Positions 1 through 15,354 of a stretch of 64,000 nucleotides of DNA are shown piece after piece (the first letter of the stretch is position 1; every line of letters begins with the position of its first letter). The stretch is taken from positions 4,712,001 to 4,776,000 of the forward strand of contig OZ059896.1 of NCBI GenBank assembly GCA_964057225.1. The letters run 5' to 3'. The stretch comes from Auanema rhodensis. Its lineage: Eukaryota; Nematoda; Chromadorea; Rhabditida; Rhabditidae. The notes beneath the pieces were generated by a model. That model saw only the letters and a program-made list of their open reading frames with translations. It had not been told where the DNA came from and ran no database searches. The position numbers and the translations under genes are program-made.

Positions 1-944
1 CAAACAATCATAACTAATTTTTGTATTAAGCTTTCCTCAATGTAATATAGTGCATTCGATGCGGATTTTTAAGCTGCTTCGATCTGTGTTATCAGATTTG
101 CGCTAGCTTAAAAATGCACCGAGATATCAACTGATATAAGTTCACACTTATATCCTCGATTTTCACCCTGAAGAATTAATTTTTTCGTTGAATAACATTG
201 TCCATCGTTTTTGCCTCGAAAAAAGGAATCTAAAAACATCTACTTTTTGCTAAATTATCTTGAAATTTTTCGAAAAAATTTTTGTCAAAATGTTTTTGGA
301 AGCAATTTTGAGTGTACATGGAAACTCAACATACACTAATGCATCATTTTTCAAACAATCATAACTAATTTTTGTATTGAGCGTTTCTTAATGTATTATA
401 GTGCATTCGATGCGGATTTTTAAGCTGCTTCGATCTGTGTTATCAGATTTGCGCTAGCTTAAAAATGCACCGAGATATCAACTGATATAAGTTCACACTT
501 ATATCCTCGATTTTCACCCTGAAGAATTTATTTTTTCGTTGAATAACATTGTCCATCGTTTTTGCCTCGAAAAAAGGAATCTAAAAACATCTACTTTTTG
601 CTAAATTATCTTGAAATTTTTCGAAAAAATTTTTGTCAAAATGTTTTTGGAAGCAATTTTGAGTGTACATGGAAACTCAACATACACTAATGCATCATTT
701 TTCAAACAATCATAACTAATTTTTGTATTAAGCTTTCCTCAATGTAATATAGTGCATTCGATGCGGATTTTTAAGCTGCTTCGATCTGTGTTATTAGATT
801 TGCGCTAGCTTAAAAATGCACCGAGATATCAACTGATATAAGTTCACACTTATATCCTCGATTTTCACCCTGAAGAATTAATTTTTTCGTTGAATAACAT
901 TGTCCATCGTTTTTGCCTTGAAAGAAGGAATCTAAAAACATCTA

Positions 945-985
945 CTTTTTGCTAAATTATTTTGAAAAAATTTTTGTCAAAATGT
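945..985 (-). repeat. satA copy with a 10-bp internal deletion
   Basis: Around 958-972 the usual TTTTGAAATTTTTCGAAAAA reads TTTTGAAAAAATTTTTG. The AAATTTTTCGAAA palindrome has lost about 10 bp, giving a monomer of about 341 bp. The likely cause is slippage or deletion between the short A/T runs on either side. It is the only such deletion I noticed in the left array. Confidence 0.8.
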
Positions 986-2089
986 TTTTGGAAGCAATTT
1001 TGAGTGTACATGGAAACTCAACATACACTAATGCATCATTTTTCAAACGATCATAACTAATTTTTGTGATGAGCGTTTCTCCATGTAGTATAATGCATTC
1101 GATGCGGATTTTTAAGCTGCGTCGATCTGTGTTATCAGATTTGCGCTAGCTTAAAAATGCACCGAGATATCAACTGATATAAGTTCACACTTATATCCTC
1201 GATTTTCACCCTGAAGAATTAATTTTTTCGTTGAATAACATTGTCCATCGTTTTTGCCTTGAAAGAAGGAATCTAAAAACATCTACTTTTTGCTAAATTA
1301 TTTTGAAATTTTTCGAAAAAATTTTTGTCAAAATGTTTTTGGAAGCAATTTTGAGTGTACATGGAAACTCAACATACACTAATGCATCATTTTTCAAACA
1401 ATCATAACTAATTTTTGTATTAAGCTTTCCTCAATGTAATATAGTGCATTCGATGCGGATTTTTAAGCTGCGTCGATCTGTGTTATCAGATTTGCGCTAG
1501 CTTAAAAATGCACCGAGATATCAACTGATATAAGTTCACACTTATATCCTCGATTTTCACCATGAAGAATTAATTTTTTCGTTGAATAACATTGTCCATC
1601 GTTTTTGCCTTGAAAAAAGGAATCTAAAAACATCTACTTTTTGCTAAATTATCTTGAAATTTTTCGAAAAAATTTTTGTCAAAATGTTTTTGGAAGCAAT
1701 TTTGAGTGTACATGGAAACTCAACATACACTAATGCATCATTTTTCAAACAATCATAACTAATTTTTGTATTAAGCTTTCCTCAATGTAATATAGTGCAT
1801 TCGATGCGGATTTTTAAGCTGCGTCGATCTGTGTTATCAGATTTGCGCTAGCTTAAAAATGCACCGAGATATCAACTGATATAAGTTCACACTTATATCC
1901 TCGATTTTCACCCTGAAGAATTAATTTTTTCGTTGAATAACATTGTCCATCGTTTTTGCCTTGAAAAAAGGAATCTAAAAACATCTACTTTTTGCTAAAT
2001 TATTTTGAAATTTTTCGAAAAAATTTTTGTCAAAATGTTTTTGGAAGCAATTTTGAGTGTACATGGAAACTCAACATACACTAATGCAT

Positions 2090-5000
2090 CATTTTTCAAA
2101 CGATCATAACTAATTTTTGTATTGAGCGTTTCTTAATGTATTATAGTGCATTCGATGCGGATTTTTAAGCTGCTTCGATCTGTGTTATCAGATTTGCGCT
2201 AGCTTAAAAATGCACCGAGATATCAACTGATATAAGTTCACACTTATATCCTCGATTTTCACCCTGAAGAATTAATTTTTTCGTTGAATAACATTGTCCA
2301 TCGTTTTTGCCTCGAAAAAAGGAATCTAAAAACATCTACTTTTTGCTAAATTATCTTGAAATTTTTCGAAAAAATTTTTGTCAAAATGTTTTTGGAAGCA
2401 ATTTTGAGTGTACATGGAAACTCAACATACACTAATGCATCATTTTTCAAACAATCATAACTAATTTTTGTATTAAGCTTTCCTCAATGTAATATAGTGC
2501 ATTCGATGCGGATTTTTAAGCTGCGTCGATCTGTGTTATCAGATTTGCGCTAGCTTAAAAATGCACCGAGATATCAACTGATATAAGTTCACACTTATAT
2601 CCTCGATTTTCACCCTGAAGAATTAATTTTTTCGTTAAATAACATTGTCCATCGTTTTTGCCTTGAAAAAAGGAATCTAAAAACATCTACTTTTTGCTAA
2701 ATTATTTTGAAATTTTTCGAAAAAATTTTTGTCAAAATGTTTTTGGAAGCAATTTTGAGTGTACATGGAAACTCAACATACACTAATGCATCATTTTTCA
2801 AACGATCATAACTAATTTTTGTATTGAGCGTTTCTTAATCTATTATAGTGCATTCGATGCGGATTTTTAAGCTGCTTCGATCTGTGTTATCAGATTTGCG
2901 CTAGCTTAAAAATGCACCGAGATATCAACTGATATAAGTTCACACTTATATCCTCGATTTTCACCCTGAAGAATTAATTTTTTCGTTGAATAACATTGTC
3001 CATCGTTTTTGCCTTGAAAGAAGGAATCTAAAAACATCTACTTTTTGCTAAATTATTTTGAAATTTTTCGAAAAAATTTTTGTCAAAATGTTTTTGGAAG
3101 CAATGTTGAGTGTACATGGAAACTCAACATACACTAATGCATCATTTTTCAAACGATCATAACTAATTTTTGTATTAAGCTTTCCTCAATGTAATATAGT
3201 GCATTCGATGCGGACTTTTAAGCTGCGTCGATCTATGTTATCAGATTTGCGCTAGCTTAAAAATGCACCGAGATATCAACTGATATAAGTTCACACTTAT
3301 ATCCTCGATTTTCACCCTGAAGAATTAATTTTTTCGTTGAATAACATTGTCCATCGTTTTTGCCTTGAAAGAAGGAATCTAAAAACATCTACTTTTTGCT
3401 AAATTATTTTGAAATTTTTCGAAAAAATTTTTGTCAAAATGTTTTTGGAAGCAATGTTGAGTGTACATGGAAACTCAACATACACTAATGCATCATTTTT
3501 CAAACGATCATAACTAATTTTTGTATTGAGCGTTTCTTAATCTATTATAGTGCATTCGATGCGGATTTTTAAGCTGCTTCGATCTGTGTTATCAGATTTG
3601 CGCTAGCTTAAAAATGCACCGAGATATCAACTGATATAAGTTCACACTTATATCCTCGATTTTCACCCTGAAGAATTAATTTTTTCGTTGAATAACATTG
3701 TCCATCGTTTTTGCCTTGAAAGAAGGAATCTAAAAACATCTACTTTTTGCTAAATTATTTTGAAATTTTTCGAAAAAATTTTTGTCAAAATGTTTTTGGA
3801 AGCAATGTTGAGTGTACATGGAAACTCAACATACACTAATGCATCATTTTTCAAACGATCATAACTAATTTTTGTATTAAGCTTTCCTCAATGTAATATA
3901 GTGCATTCGATGCGGACTTTTAAGCTGCGTCGATCTATGTTATCAGATTTGCGCTAGCTTAAAAATGCACCGAGATATCAACTGATATAAGTTCACACTT
4001 ATATCCTCGATTTTCACCCTGAAGAATTAATTTTTTCGTTGAATAACATTGTCCATCGTTTTTGCCTTGAAAGATGGAATCTAAAAACATCTACTTTTTG
4101 CTAAATTATTTTGAAATTTTTCGAAAAAATTTTTGTCAAAATGTTTTTGGAAGCAATGTTGAGTGTACATGGAAACTCAACATACACTAATGCATCATTT
4201 TTCAAACGATCATAACTAATTTTTGTATTAAGCTTTTCTCAATGTAATATAGTGCATTCGATGCGGATTTTTAAGCTGCTTCGATCTGTGTTATCAGATT
4301 TGCGCTAGCTTAAAAATGCACCGAGATATCAACTGATATAAGTTCACACTTATATCCTCGATTTTCACCCTGAAGAATTAATTTTTTCGTTGAATAACAT
4401 TGTCCATCGTTTTTGCCTCGAAAAAAGGAATCTAAAAACATCTACTTTTTGCTAAATTATTTTGAAATTTTTCGAAAAAATTTTTGTCAAAATGTTTTTG
4501 GAAGCAATTTTGAGTGTACATGGAAACTCAACATACACTAATGCATCATTTTTCAAACAATCATAACTAATTTTTGTATTAAGCTTTCCTCAATGTAATA
4601 TAGTGCATTCGATGCGGATTTTTAAGCTGCGTCGATCTGTGTTATCAGATTTGCGCTAGCTTAAAAATGCACCGAGATATCAACTGATATAAGTTCACAC
4701 TTATATCCTCGATTTTCACCCTGAAGAATTAATTTTTTCGTTAAATAACATTGTCCATCGTTTTTGCCTTGAAAAAAGGAATCTAAAAACATCTACTTTT
4801 TGCTAAATTATTTTGAAATTTTTCGAAAAAATTTTTGTCAAAATGTTTTTGGAAGCAATTTTGAGTGTACATGGAAACTCAACATACACTAATGCATCAT
4901 TTTTCAAACGATCATAACTAATTTTTGTATTGAGCGTTTCTTAATCTATTATAGTGCATTCGATGCGGATTTTTAAGCTGCTTCGATCTGTGTTATCAGA

Positions 5001-7740
5001 TTTGCGCTAGCTTAAAAATGCACCGAGATATCAACTGATATAAGTTCACACTTATATCCTCGATTTTCACCCTGAAGAATTAATTTTTTCGTTGAATAAC
5101 ATTGTCCATCGTTTTTGCCTTGAAAGAAGGAATCTAAAAACATCTACTTTTTGCTAAATTATTTTGAAATTTTTCGAAAAAATTTTTGTCAAAATGTTTT
5201 TGGAAGCAATGTTGAGTGTACATGGAAACTCAACATACACTAATGCATCATTTTTCAAACGATCATAACTAATTTTTGTATTAAGCTTTCCTCAATGTAA
5301 TATAGTGCATTCGATGCGGACTTTTAAGCTGCGTCGATCTATGTTATCAGATTTGCGCTAGCTTAAAAATGCACCGAGATATCAACTGATATAAGTTCAC
5401 ACTTATATCCTCGATTTTCACCCTGAAGAATTAATTTTTTCGTTGAATAACATTGTCCATCGTTTTTGCCTTGAAAGAAGGAATCTAAAAACATCTACTT
5501 TTTGCTAAATTATTTTGAAATTTTTCGAAAAAATTTTTGTCAAAATGTTTTTGGAAGCAATGTTGAGTGTACATGGAAACTCAACATACACTAATGCATC
5601 ATTTTTCAAACGATCATAACTAATTTTTGTATTGAGCGTTTCTTAATCTATTATAGTGCATTCGATGCGGATTTTTAAGCTGCTTCGATCTGTGTTATCA
5701 GATTTGCGCTAGCTTAAAAATGCACCGAGATATCAACTGATATAAGTTCACACTTATATCCTCGATTTTCACCCTGAAGAATTAATTTTTTCGTTGAATA
5801 ACATTGTCCATCGTTTTTGCCTTGAAAGAAGGAATCTAAAAACATCTACTTTTTGCTAAATTATTTTGAAATTTTTCGAAAAAATTTTTGTCAAAATGTT
5901 TTTGGAAGCAATGTTGAGTGTACATGGAAACTCAACATACACTAATGCATCATTTTTCAAACGATCATAACTAATTTTTGTATTAAGCTTTCCTCAATGT
6001 AATATAGTGCATTCGATGCGGACTTTTAAGCTGCGTCGATCTATGTTATCAGATTTGCGCTAGCTTAAAAATGCACCGAGATATCAACTGATATAAGTTC
6101 ACACTTATATCCTCGATTTTCACCCTGAAGAATTAATTTTTTCGTTGAATAACATTGTCCATCGTTTTTGCCTTGAAAGATGGAATCTAAAAACATCTAC
6201 TTTTTGCTAAATTATTTTGAAATTTTTCGAAAAAATTTTTGTCAAAATGTTTTTGGAAGCAATGTTGAGTGTACATGGAAACTCAACATACACTAATGCA
6301 TCATTTTTCAAACGATCATAACTAATTTTTGTATTAAGCTTTTCTCAATGTAATATAGTGCATTCGATGCGGATTTTTAAGCTGCTTCGATCTGTGTTAT
6401 CAGATTTGCGCTAGCTTAAAAATGCACCGAGATATCAACTGATATAAGTTCACACTTATATCCTCGATTTTCACCCTGAAGAATTAATTTTTTCGTTGAA
6501 TAACATTGTCCATCGTTTTTGCCTCGAAAAAAGGAATCTAAAAACATCTACTTTTTGCTAAATTATTTTGAAATTTTTCGAAAAAATTTTTGTCAAAATG
6601 TTTTTGGAAGCAATTTTGAGTGTACATGGAAACTCAACATACACTAATGCATCATTTTTCAAACAATCATAACTAATTTTTGTATTAAGCTTTCCTCAAT
6701 GTAATATAGTGCATTCGATGCGGATTTTTAAGCTGCGTCGATCTGTGTTATTAGATTTGCGCTAGCTTAAAAATGCACCGAGATATCAACTGATATAAGT
6801 TCACACTTATATCCTCGATTTTCACCCTGAAGAATTAATTTTTTCGTTAAATAACATTGTCCATCGTTTTTGCCTTGAAAAAAGGAATCTAAAAACATCT
6901 ACTTTTTGCTAAATTATTTTGAAATTTTTCGAAAAAATTTTTGTCAAAATGTTTTTGGAAGCAATTTTGAGTGTACATGGAAACTCAACATACACTAATG
7001 CATCATTTTTCAAACGATCATAACTAATTTTTGTATTGAGCGTTTCTTAATCTATTATAGTGCATTCGATGCGGATTTTTAAGCTGCTTCGATCTGTGTT
7101 ATCAGATTTGCGCTAGCTTAAAAATGCACCGAGATATCAACTGATATAAGTTCACACTTATATCCTCGATTTTCACCCTGAAGAATTAATTTTTTCGTTG
7201 AATAACATTGTCCATCGTTTTTGCCTTGAAAGAAGGAATCTAAAAACATCTACTTTTTGCTAAATTATTTTGAAATTTTTCGAAAAAATTTTTGTCAAAA
7301 TGTTTTTGGAAGCAATGTTGAGTGTACATGGAAACTCAACATACACTAATGCATCATTTTTCAAACGATCATAACTAATTTTTGTATTAAGCTTTCCTCA
7401 ATGTAATATAGTGCATTCGATGCGGACTTTTAAGCTGCGTCGATCTATGTTATCAGATTTGCGCTAGCTTAAAAATGCACCGAGATATCAACTGATATAA
7501 GTTCACACTTATATCCTCGATTTTCACCCTGAAGAATTAATTTTTTCGTTGAATAACATTGTCCATCGTTTTTGCCTTGAAAGATGGAATCTAAAAACAT
7601 CTACTTTTTGCTAAATTATTTTGAAATTTTTCGAAAAAATTTTTGTCAAAATGTTTTTGGAAGCAATTTTGAGTGTACATGGAAACTCAACATACACTAA
7701 TGCATCATTTTTCAAACGATCATAACTAATTTTTGTATTA
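2090..7740 (-). repeat. satA higher-order repeats (702-bp and 2106-bp registers)
   Basis: Variant monomers recur at multiples of 351 bp. The combination GCGGACTTTTAAGCTGCGTC followed by GATCTATG occurs near 3213, 3916, 5318, 6022 and 7424, which are 702 or about 1404 bp apart. The rarer variant AAAGATGGAATC occurs near 4073, 6178 and 7579. The stretch from about 2090 to 4200 is therefore repeated as a six-monomer block (about 2106 bp) at about 4196-6306, and part of it again after 6306. This is what unequal exchange or segmental amplification within a satellite produces. Confidence 0.75.
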
Positions 7741-10700
7741 AGCTTTTCTCAATGTAATATAGTGCATTCGATGCGGTTTTTTAAGCTGCGTCGATCTGTG
7801 TTATCAGATTTGCGCTAGCTTAAAAATGCACCGAGATATTAACTGATATAAGTTCACACTTATATCCTCGATTTTCACCCTGAAGAATTACTTTTTTCGT
7901 TGAATAACATTGTCCATCGTTTTTGCCTCAAAAAAAGGAATCTAAAAACATCTACTTTTTGCGAAATTATTTTGAAATTTTTCGAAAAAGTTTTGTCAAA
8001 ATGTTTTTGGAAGCAATGTTGAGTGTACATGGAAACTCAACATACACTAATGCATCATTTTTCAAACGATCATAACTAATTTTTGTGATGAGCGTTTCTC
8101 CATGTAGTATAATGCATTCGATGCGGATTTTTAAGCTGCTTCGATCTGTGTTATCAGATTTGCGCTAGCTTAAAAATGCACCGAGATATCAACTGATATA
8201 AGTTCACACTTATATCCTCGATTTTCACCCTGAAGAATTAATTTTTTCGTTGAATAACATTGTCCATCGTTTTTGCCTCGAAAAAAGGAATCTAAAAACA
8301 TCTACTTTTTGCTAAATTATTTTGAAATTTTTCGAAAAAATTTTTGTCAAAATGTTTTTGGAAGCAATTTTGAGTGTACATGGAAACTCAACATACACTA
8401 ATGCATCATTTTTCAAACGATCATAACTAATTTTTGTATTAAGCTTTTCTTAATGTAGTATAGTGCATTCGATGCGGACTTTTAAGCTGCGTCGATCTGT
8501 GTTATCAGATTTCCGCTAGCTTAAAAATGCACCGATATATCAACTGATATAAGTTCACACTTATATCCTCGATTTTCACCCTGAAGAATTAATTTTTTCG
8601 TTGGATAACATTGTCCATCGTTTTTGCCTTGAAAAAAGGAATCTAAAAACATCTACTTTTTGCTAAATTATTTTGAAATTTTTCGAAAAAATTTTTGTCA
8701 AAATGTTTTTGGAAGCAATGTTGAGTGTACATGGAAACTCAACATACACTAATGCATCATTTTTCAAACGATCATAACTAATTTTTGTGATGAGCGTTTC
8801 TCCATGTAGTATAGTGCATTCGATGCGGATTTTTAAGCTGCGTCGATCTATGTTATCAGATTTGCGCTAGCTTAAAAATGCACCGAGATATCAACTGATA
8901 TAAGTTCACACTTATATCCTCGATTTTCACCCTGAAGAATTAATTTTTTCGTTGAATAACATTGTCCATCGTTTTTGCCTTGAAAGAAGGAATCTAAAAA
9001 CATCTACTTTTTGCTAAATTATTTTGAAATTTTTCGAAAAAATTTTTGTCAAAATGTTTTTGGAAGCAATGTTGAGTGTACATGGAAACTCAACATACAC
9101 TAATGCATCATTTTTCAAACGATCATAACTAATTTTTGTGATGAGCGTTTCTCCATGTAGTATAATGCATTCGATGCGGATTTTTAAGCTGCTTCGATCT
9201 GTGTTATCAGATTTGCGCTAGCTTAAAAATGCACCGAGATATCAACTGATATAAGTTCACACTTATATCCTCGATTTTCACCCTGAAGAATTAATTTTTT
9301 CGTTGAATAACATTGTCCATCGTTTTTGCCTTGAAAGATGGAATCTAAAAACATCTACTTTTTGCTAAATTATTTTGAAATTTTTCGAAAAAATTTTTGT
9401 CAAAATGTTTTTGGAAGCAATTTTGAGTGTACATGGAAACTCAACATACACTAATGCATCATTTTTCAAACGATCATAACTAATTTTTGTATTAAGCTTT
9501 TCTCAATGTAATATAGTGCATTCGATGCGGTTTTTTAAGCTGCGTCGATCTGTGTTATCAGATTTGCGCTAGCTTAAAAATGCACCGAGATATTAACTGA
9601 TATAAGTTCACACTTATATCCTCGATTTTCACCCTGAAGAATTAATTTTTTCGTTGAATAACATTGTCCATCGTTTTTGCCTCAAAAAAAGGAATCTAAA
9701 AACATCTACTTTTTGCGAAATTATTTTGAAATTTTTCGAAAAAGTTTTGTCAAAATGTTTTTGGAAGCAATGTTGAGTGTACATGGAAACTCAACATACA
9801 CTAATGCATCATTTTTCAAACGATCATAACTAATTTTTGTGATGAGCGTTTCTCCATGTAGTATAATGCATTCGATGCGGATTTTTAAGCTGCTTCGATC
9901 TGTGTTATCAGATTTGCGCTAGCTTAAAAATGCACCGAGATATCAACTGATATAAGTTCACACTTATATCCTCGATTTTCACCCTGAAGAATTAATTTTT
10001 TCGTTGAATAACATTGTCCATCGTTTTTGCCTCGAAAAAAGGAATCTAAAAACATCTACTTTTTGCTAAATTATTTTGAAATTTTTCGAAAAAATTTTTG
10101 TCAAAATGTTTTTGGAAGCAATTTTGAGTGTACATGGAAACTCAACATACACTAATGCATCATTTTTCAAACGATCATAACTAATTTTTGTATTAAGCTT
10201 TTCTTAATGTAGTATAGTGCATTCGATGCGGACTTTTAAGCTGCGTCGATCTGTGTTATCAGATTTCCGCTAGCTTAAAAATGCACCGATATATCAACTG
10301 ATATAAGTTCACACTTATATCCTCGATTTTCACCCTGAAGAATTAATTTTTTCGTTGGATAACATTGTCCATCGTTTTTGCCTTGAAAAAAGGAATCTAA
10401 AAACATCTACTTTTTGCTAAATTATTTTGAAATTTTTCGAAAAAATTTTTGTCAAAATGTTTTTGGAAGCAATGTTGAGTGTACATGGAAACTCAACATA
10501 CACTAATGCATCATTTTTCAAACGATCATAACTAATTTTTGTATTAAGCTTTTCTTAATGTAGTATAGTGCATTCGATGCGGACTTTTAAGCTGCGTCGA
10601 TCTGTGTTATCAGATTTCCGCTAGCTTAAAAATGCACCGAGATATCAACTGATATAAGTTCACACTTATATCCTCGATTTTCACCCTGAAGAATTAATTT

Positions 10701-13700
10701 TTTCGTTGAATAACATTGTCCATCGTTTTTGCCTCGAAAAAAGGAATCTAAAAACATCTACTTTTTGCTAAATTATTTTGAAATTTTTCGAAAAAATTTT
10801 TGTCAAAATGTTTTTGGAAGCAATTTTGAGTGTACATGGAAACTCAACATACACTAATGCATCATTTTTCGAACGATCATAACTAATTTTTGTATTAAGC
10901 TTTTCTTAATGTAGTATAGTGCATTCGATGCGGACTTTTAAGCTGCGTCGATCTGTGTTATCAGATTTCCGCTAGCTTAAAAATGCACCGATATATCAAC
11001 TGATATAAGTTCACACTTATATCCTCGATTTTCACCCTGAAGAATTAATTTTTTCGTTGGATAACATTGTCCATCGTTTTTGCCTTGAAAAAAGGAATCT
11101 AAAAACATCTACTTTTTGCTAAATTATTTTGAAATTTTTCGAAAAAATTTTTGTCAAAATGTTTTTGGAAGCAATGTTGAGTGTACATGGAAACTCAACA
11201 TACACTAATGCATCATTTTTCAAACGATCATAACTAATTTTTGTGATGAGCGTTTCTCCATGTAGTATAGTGCATTCGATGCGGATTTTTAAGCTGCGTC
11301 GATCTATGTTATCAGATTTGCGCTAGCTTAAAAATGCACCGAGATATCAACTGATATAAGTTCACACTTATATCCTCGATTTTCACCCTGAAGAATTAAT
11401 TTTTTCGTTGAATAACATTGTCCATCGTTTTTGCCTTGAAAGAAGGAATCTAAAAACATCTACTTTTTGCTAAATTATTTTGAAATTTTTCGAAAAAATT
11501 TTTGTCAAAATGTTTTTGGAAGCAATGTTGAGTGTACATGGAAACTCAACATACACTAATGCATCATTTTTCAAACGATCATAACTAATTTTTGTGATGA
11601 GCGTTTCTCCATGTAGTATAATGCATTCGATGCGGATTTTTAAGCTGCTTCGATCTGTGTTATCAGATTTGCGCTAGCTTAAAAATGCACCGAGATATCA
11701 ACTGATATAAGTTCACACTTATATCCTCGATTTTCACCCTGAAGAATTAATTTTTTCGTTGAATAACATTGTCCATCGTTTTTGCCTTGAAAGATGGAAT
11801 CTAAAAACATCTACTTTTTGCTAAATTATTTTGAAATTTTTCGAAAAAATTTTTGTCAAAATGTTTTTGGAAGCAATTTTGAGTGTACATGGAAACTCAA
11901 CATACACTAATGCATCATTTTTCAAACGATCATAACTAATTTTTGTATTAAGCTTTTCTCAATGTAATATAGTGCATTCGATGCGGTTTTTTAAGCTGCG
12001 TCGATCTGTGTTATCAGATTTGCGCTAGCTTAAAAATGCACCGAGATATTAACTGATATAAGTTCACACTTATATCCTCGATTTTCACCCTGAAGAATTA
12101 ATTTTTTCGTTGAATAACATTGTCCATCGTTTTTGCCTCAAAAAAAGGAATCTAAAAACATCTACTTTTTGCGAAATTATTTTGAAATTTTTCGAAAAAG
12201 TTTTGTCAAAATGTTTTTGGAAGCAATGTTGAGTGTACATGGAAACTCAACATTCACTAATGCATCATTTTTCAAACGATCATAACTAATTTTTGTGATG
12301 AGCGTTTCTCCATGTAGTATAATGCATTCGATGCGGATTTTTAAGCTGCTTCGATCTGTGTTATCAGATTTGCGCTAGCTTAAAAATGCACCGAGATATC
12401 AACTGATATAAGTTCACACTTATATCCTCGATTTTCACCCTGAAGAATTAATTTTTTCGTTGAATAACATTGTCCATCGTTTTTGCCTCGAAAAAAGGAA
12501 TCTAAAAACATCTACTTTTTGCTAAATTAATTTGAAATTTTTCGAAAAAATTTTTGTCAAAATGTTTTTGGAAGCAATTTTGAGTGTACATGGAAACTCA
12601 ACATACACTAATGCATCATTTTTCAAACGATCATAACTAATTTTTGTATTAAGCTTTTCTTAATGTAGTATAGTGCATTCGATGCGGACTTTTAAGCTGC
12701 GTCGATCTGTGTTATCAGATTTCCGCTAGCTTAAAAATGCACCGATATATCAACTGATATAAGTTCACACTTATATCCTCGATTTTCACCCTGAAGAATT
12801 AATTTTTTCGTTGGATAACATTGTCCATCGTTTTTGCCTTGAAAAAAGGAATCTAAAAACATCTACTTTTTGCTAAATTATTTTGAAATTTTTCGAAAAA
12901 ATTTTTGTCAAAATGTTTTTGGAAGCAATGTTGAGTGTACATGGAAACTCAACATACACTAATGCATCATTTTTCAAACGATCATAACTAATTTTTGTGA
13001 TGAGCGTTTCTCCATGTAGTATAGTGCATTCGATGCGGATTTTTAAGCTGCGTCGATCTATGTTATCAGATTTGCGCTAGCTTAAAAATGCACCGAGATA
13101 TCAACTGATATAAGTTCACACTTATATCCTCGATTTTCACCCTGAAGAATTAATTTTTTCGTTGAATAACATTGTCCATCGTTTTTGCCTTGAAAGAAGG
13201 AATCTAAAAACATCTACTTTTTGCTAAATTATTTTGAAATTTTTCGAAAAAATTTTTGTCAAAATGTTTTTGGAAGCAATGTTGAGTGTACATGGAAACT
13301 CAACATACACTAATGCATCATTTTTCAAACGATCATAACTAATTTTTGTATTAAGCTTTTCTTAATGTAGTATAGTGCATTCGATGCGGACTTTTAAGCT
13401 GCGTCGATCTGTGTTATCAGATTTCCGCTAGCTTAAAAATGCACCGATATATCAACTGATATAAGTTCACACTTATATCCTCGATTTTCACCCTGAAGAA
13501 TTAATTTTTTCGTTGGATAACATTGTCCATCGTTTTTGCCTTGAAAAAAGGAATCTAAAAACATCTACTTTTTGCTAAATTATTTTGAAATTTTTCGAAA
13601 AAATTTTTGTCAAAATGTTTTTGGAAGCAATGTTGAGTGTACATGGAAACTCAACATACACTAATGCATCATTTTTCAAACGATCATAACTAATTTTTGT

Positions 13701-14700
13701 ATTAAGCTTTTCTTAATGTAGTATAGTGCATTCGATGCGGACTTTTAAGCTGCGTCGATCTATGTTATCAGATTTGCGCTAGCTTAAAAATGCACCGAGA
13801 TATCAACTGATATAAGTTCACACTTATATCCTCGATTTTCACCCTGAAGAATTAATTTTTTCGTTGAATAACATTGTCCATCGTTTTTGCCTTGAAAGAA
13901 GGAATCTAAAAACATCTACTTTTTGCTAAATTATTTTGAAATTTTTCGAAAAAATTTTTGTCAAAATGTTTTTGGAAGCAATTTTGAGTGTACATGGAAA
14001 CTCAACATACACTAATGCATCATTTTTCAAACGATCATAACTAATTTTTGTATTAAGCTTTTCTTAATGTAGTATAGTGCATTCGATGCGGACTTTTAAG
14101 CTGCGTCGATCTGTGTTATCAGATTTCCGCTAGCTTAAAAATGCACCGAGATATCAACTGATATAAGTTCACACTTATATCCTCGATTTTCACCCTGAAG
14201 AATTAATTTTTTCGTTGAATAACATTCTCCATCGTTTTTGCCTTGAAAGAAGGAATCTAAAAACATCTACTTTTTGCTAAATTATTTTGAAATTTTTCGA
14301 AAAAATTTTTGTCAAAATGTTTTTGGAAGCAATGTTGAGTGTACATGGAAACTCAACATACACTAATGCATCATTTTTCAAACGATCATAACTAATTTTT
14401 GTATTAAGCTTTCCTCAATGTAATATAGTGCATTCGATGCGGATTTTTAAGCTGCATCGATCTGTGTTATCAGATTTGCGCTAGCTTAAAAATGCACCGA
14501 GATATTAACTGATATAAGTTCACACTTATATCCTCGATTTTCACCCTGAAGAATTAATTTTTTCGTTGAATAACATTGTCCATCGTTTTTGCCTCAAAAA
14601 AAGGAATCTAAAAACATCTACTTTTTGCGAAATTATTTTGAAATTTTTCGAAAAAATTTTGTCAAAATGTTTTTGGAAGCAATGTTGAGTGTACATGGAA
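7660..14700 (-). repeat. satA higher-order block carrying the short GAAAAAGTTTTG variant
   Basis: A distinctive monomer (GCGGTTTTTTAAGC, GAGATATTAACTG, TTTGCGAAATT and a one-base-shorter GAAAAAGTTTTGTC) occurs near 7780-7990, 9530-9745 and 11985-12200. A related form occurs near 14450-14660. The first two are about 1755 bp apart (five monomers) and the next about 2457 bp (seven monomers). Its neighbours recur with it, including a TTTCCGCTAGC monomer. The block was therefore duplicated as a unit and then lengthened by two monomers. Confidence 0.7.
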
Positions 14701-15354
14701 ACTCAACATACACTAATGCATCATTTTTCAAACGATCATAACTAATTTTTGTGATGAGCGTTTCTCCATGTAGTATAATGCATTCGATGCGGATTTTTAA
14801 GCTGCGTCGATCTGTGTTATCAGATTTGCGCTAGCTTAAAAATGCACCGAGATATCAACTGATATAAGTTCACACTTATATCCTCGATTTTCACCCTGAA
14901 GAATTAATTTTTTCGTTGAATAACATTGTCCATCGTTTTTGCCTTGAAAAAAGGAATCTAAAAACATCTACTTTTTGCTAAATTATTTTGAAATTTTTCG
15001 AAAAAATTTTTGTCAAAATGTTTTTGGAAGCAATTTTGAGTGTACATGGAAACTCAACATACACTAATGCATCATTTTTCAAACGATCATAACTAATTTT
15101 TGTATTAAGCTTTTCTTATTGTAGTATAGTGCATTCGATGCGGACTTTTAAGCTGCGTCGATCTGTGTTATCAGATTTCCGCTAGCTTAAAAATGCACCG
15201 AGATATCAACTGATATAAGTTCACACTTATATTCTCGATTTTCACCCTGAAGAATTAATTTTTTCGTTGGATAACATTGTCCATCGTTTTTGCCTCAAAA
15301 AAAGGAATCTAAAAACATCTACTTTTTGCGAAATTATTTTGAAATTTTTCGAAA